The position numbers and the translations under genes were made by a program. Of a stretch of DNA of 15,961 bases, positions 14,372 to 15,961 are shown one piece after another. The stretch is from Minisyncoccota bacterium. GTDB lineage: Bacteria; Patescibacteriota; Minisyncoccia; SW-4-49-11. Below the pieces are notes generated by a model, which was given only the letters and a program-made list of their open reading frames with translations, was not told the DNA's origin and made no database searches. The DNA lies in contig JAHEOE010000084.1 of the NCBI GenBank assembly GCA_018609785.1, forward strand, positions 1 through 15,961, in the 5' to 3' direction. How positions within the stretch are numbered: position 1 is the first letter of the stretch; the number at the start of each line of letters is the position of its first letter.

Positions 14372-14710
14372 AAAGTGCATTTTAAACGTCTTTTATTTTC
14401 TATAAAAATGTTGTATGACGACGAATCCTCTTTCCTTCGAAGTTTGTATGAGTATCTAGAGCCCATCTCAAAATTATTCTAGGTGAAAGTCTATGAAGGC
14501 GACAGAGACGTAAAATAGAGGAACCAAAAGATTATTTTTGAGATGGCCTCTAAAAATATGTACGTGTTTTTTACGGCTTTCTCCCAAAAGCATATTTTCG
14601 GAGGGACTGCCGTGTCGACGTATATTACGGTTGTGTCCTCCTCTTTTTAAAGAGGAGGTGTCCGTAAGGACGGAGGAGTTCCCTCTACTTTTGAGATGCG
14701 TTCTAATAAC
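14372..14710 (+). repeat. R2 hairpin-rich dispersed element, copy C
   Basis: The left part (14380-14445) aligns with copy B. Then comes the 96-bp inverted-repeat unit at 14457-14552, then GTGTTTTTTACGGCTTTC and GGGACTGCCGTGTCGACG, shared with copy A in the opposite orientation and with copy B. It ends with the palindrome CCTCCTCTTT/AAAGAGGAGG (14637-14658), the hairpin GTCC-GTAA-GGAC (14660-14671) and GGAGGAGTTC plus TGAGATGCGTTCTA, as in copy A. The spacer 14325-14775 holds no credible gene. Confidence 0.7.
14457..14552. repeat. 96-bp unit with 24-bp imperfect terminal inverted repeats, within R2 copy C
   Basis: The left end (14457-14480, TAGAGCCCATCTCAAAA...) and the right end (14529-14552, ...TTTTGAGATGGCCTCTA) are inverted copies with a few mismatches. 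The first 54 bases recur inverted at 1578-1631 with two differences. This looks like a small non-autonomous palindromic element; no transposase gene is in the window and no clear target duplication is visible. Confidence 0.5.
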
Positions 14711-14724
14711 GTGCTACCTGCTAC
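14711..14724 (-). repeat. Heptad array 4b, right of R2 copy C (2 units)
   Basis: On minus, GTAGCAG and GTAGCAC are in register immediately beyond the GCGTTCTA end of copy C. Two units alone would be weak evidence; identity with the first class of units in arrays 1-3 supports it. Confidence 0.45.
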
Positions 14725-14775
14725 TAAGTCTCTAAAATGAGGAGTATTTTCTCTGTATTGGGTACATGGAATATG

Positions 14776-14846
14776 AGGCTCGGAGCGGATTTGCACCGCT
14801 GTACGAGGTTTTGCAGACCCCTGCCTAACTACTCGGCCACCGAGCC
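14776..14846 (-). tRNA. tRNA-Cys (anticodon GCA)
   Basis: On minus the acceptor GGCTCGG (from 14846) pairs with CCGAGCC (14777-14783). The anticodon stem GGGGT/ACCTC encloses CTGCAAA, giving GCA. The discriminator is U73 (14776), the expected identity base for Cys. CCA is not encoded. Two positions deviate: the T-loop reads TGCAAAT, with G at position 55 instead of U, and the D-loop AGTAGTTA has A where G18 normally sits, so the standard G18-U55 tertiary pair is missing on both sides. The 5' 18 nt overlap the end of the upstream DHH gene, including its stop codon. Confidence 0.93.
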
Positions 14847-15848
14847 GATTTCGGTATCTGATTTCCCATTATGCCACGCTTTGCGGATATCTGCAATAAG
14901 AGCGGTATAACTTCCTTTATACCGAAATCCGGCGGCATAGCGATGCCCTCCACCGCCCAGGTACTTAGCTATCTGTTCCACGTTAACATTCTTAAAAGAG
15001 TCGGTACGGAAACTTCCTTTGAGGTTTCCATCTTCATATTCGGTTGCGAGAAGACCAAACGAGCTTTCCGAAATGGTGCCGATAAGAAGAGCGAGTTTGT
15101 CCAGTTGAAGATCTTTGGAAGATAGGTTGAAGGATTTGAGAACACTGTGAGGAATATGGGTGTGTGCCAGGGCGGGTGATTGTTCCAGAGAAAGATCTTC
15201 AAGTGCTTGACCCCAAATGTTGAGTGCTTGGGGAGTGGTTGAGTGTTTGAGATAACTAGTGACACGTTCGAGATCGCCGCCGTATCGGAGTAGTTTGGCG
15301 ACATAGTGAAGTGTAGTTGAGGACGTATTATGTTGAAATCCGCCGGTGTCAAAAAAGATACCGGCGAGTAAAGCAGTTGCGGCTTGGGGAGGTACATGAA
15401 TTTTGTGCTCAAAAAACATAGCAGAGATAATTTCAGATGTTGAGGATACGGACGTGTCAAGATAATTGAGCATGGCAAAGCGGTCGGAAGGATGGTGATC
15501 AATGTTGATTGTTCGAGACTTGTAGGACGTATGATAAAACTCAATACGGTCCGGTTCTCCGGCATCCAAGGTGATAAACAGATCGGCGTCTTTAAGTTGA
15601 GGATTGTGTGTGAGATGACTGATCTGAGGAATGCAGGTGAAAGCGGGACCGGGACGTGACTCGGTGGCGGGGATAAGAATATGATTCGGTGAAGAAAGCG
15701 TATGGTATAATCCAAACATGGCTCCCAAACCGTCTCCATCGGGGCCCTGATGAGTGAGTAAAACGATGTGCCGTGCGTCTCGGATGGTTTGTAGGATGTC
15801 TCCGAGTGTGGAACTACTTGGTGTCTGTAGAGGTGTCTCGTTCTTCAT
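14829..15848 (-). CDS. DHH-family phosphoesterase, NrnA-like (oligoribonuclease / pAp phosphatase)
   Basis: NrnA-type enzymes degrade short oligonucleotides and dephosphorylate 3'-phosphoadenosine 5'-phosphate using two Mn2+ ions. From the ATG at 15846-15848 the protein has 339 residues. The DHH domain shows THQGPDGDGLGA (H33, D37, D39), FITLDAG (D95), INIDHHP (D117-H118-H119) and AGIFFDTGGF (D167). The DHHA1 domain ends in GSFRTD and GGGGHRYAAGF (GGGGH at 298-302). The open frame extends to an ATG at 15899, but that would overlap the upstream rbfA by 86 nt. The chosen start overlaps it by 35 nt and leaves a normal N-terminus. No Shine-Dalgarno site is evident; coupling to rbfA is likely. The last codons (GSVAE and TAG) lie inside tRNA-Cys. 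rbfA followed by nrnA is a common bacterial order. Confidence 0.88.
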   Translation of the reverse strand: MKNETPLQTPSSSTLGDILQTIRDARHIVLLTHQGPDGDGLGAMFGLYHTLSSPNHILIPATESRPGPAFTCIPQISHLTHNPQLKDADLFITLDAGEPDRIEFYHTSYKSRTINIDHHPSDRFAMLNYLDTSVSSTSEIISAMFFEHKIHVPPQAATALLAGIFFDTGGFQHNTSSTTLHYVAKLLRYGGDLERVTSYLKHSTTPQALNIWGQALEDLSLEQSPALAHTHIPHSVLKSFNLSSKDLQLDKLALLIGTISESSFGLLATEYEDGNLKGSFRTDSFKNVNVEQIAKYLGGGGHRYAAGFRYKGSYTALIADIRKAWHNGKSDTEIGSVAE

Positions 15849-15961
15849 CAATTTGCTCGAATAATTGTTGAATACGGGGAACTTCGTTCGTACCTTCATC
15901 TATACGAAAGAGAAGTTTGGGAGTACGACGTCGTTTGAGAAGATCGTCCAGTTCGGCGCGA
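15814..15961 (-). CDS. rbfA: Ribosome-binding factor A, C-terminal part (partial, 5' end outside window)
   Basis: A minus-strand frame enters from the window edge and ends with TAG at 15814-15816, giving 49 codons. The residues RAELDDLLKRRRTPKLLFRID and then RIQQLFEQI match the end of RbfA: a helix with basic residues, the (V/T)PxLxFxxD strand and a final helix with an (R/H)IxxLL-like pattern. RbfA binds the 30S subunit and aids 16S rRNA maturation. The downstream nrnA-like gene, a common rbfA neighbour, supports the call. The stop lies inside the nrnA-like gene (35-nt overlap). With only the C-terminus visible, confidence is moderate. Confidence 0.75.
   Translation of the reverse strand, partial: RAELDDLLKRRRTPKLLFRIDEGTNEVPRIQQLFEQIDEERDTSTDTK

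Noticed and set aside
14969..15739. 256-codon minus-strand ORF in another frame of the DHH gene
   Set aside because: Long but low-complexity (Pro, Leu, Ser, Thr rich) with no motif; the overlapping frame has every DHH/DHHA1 catalytic motif.

Overview
The window is bacterial chromosome, densely packed with housekeeping and accessory genes. The gene set (a MurA carrying Asp at the Cys115 position, a minimal DEAD-box helicase, a short UvrD-like helicase, rbfA followed by a DHH phosphoesterase, tRNA genes without encoded CCA) and the repeat-filled spacers suggest a Patescibacteria/CPR-type or similar uncultured lineage. That placement is an inference from gene style, not a proof. TGA, TAG and TAA are all used as stops. 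Sigma70-like promoters are recognisable, whereas Shine-Dalgarno sites are clear only at some genes.

Layout. 1-954 (minus): 5'-coding part of a SAM-dependent methyltransferase that runs off the left edge. 1098-1643: a repeat-filled spacer. 1703-3007 (plus): murA. 3012-3130: a second heptad array. 3329-4519 (plus): DEAD-box RNA helicase with its own promoter and a hairpin in its leader. 4527-4973: repeat-filled spacer. 5140-8961 (plus): a likely operon of a TVP38/TMEM64-flavoprotein fusion, a PolB-like 3'-5' exonuclease and a CaCA-type Na+/Ca2+ antiporter. 8966-9452 (minus): two very small genes, each with promoter, Shine-Dalgarno site and terminator. 9670-10788 (plus): membrane-anchored sugar dehydrogenase-like beta-propeller, converging on a tandem LOG-family protein (10794-12158, minus), tRNA-Arg(TCT) and a uvrD/pcrA-like helicase (12294-14267). 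14282-14724: a third repeat-filled spacer. 14776-15961 (minus): rbfA (partial), an nrnA-like DHH phosphoesterase and tRNA-Cys(GCA), mutually overlapping.

The most unusual content is intergenic. Three spacers hold a hairpin-rich element (here called R2). It has paired arms that change in compensating fashion between copies, and it is bracketed each time by strictly 7-nt-phased degenerate repeats (GTAGCNN, GWATYTR, GAAGNNN classes) that point inwards from both sides. A fourth, solitary heptad array lies downstream of murA and nearly matches the array upstream of murA. Other points are a tRNA-Cys whose 5' end encodes the last codons and stop of the upstream gene, a LOG duplication with a decayed second active site, and a MurA expected to be fosfomycin-insensitive.
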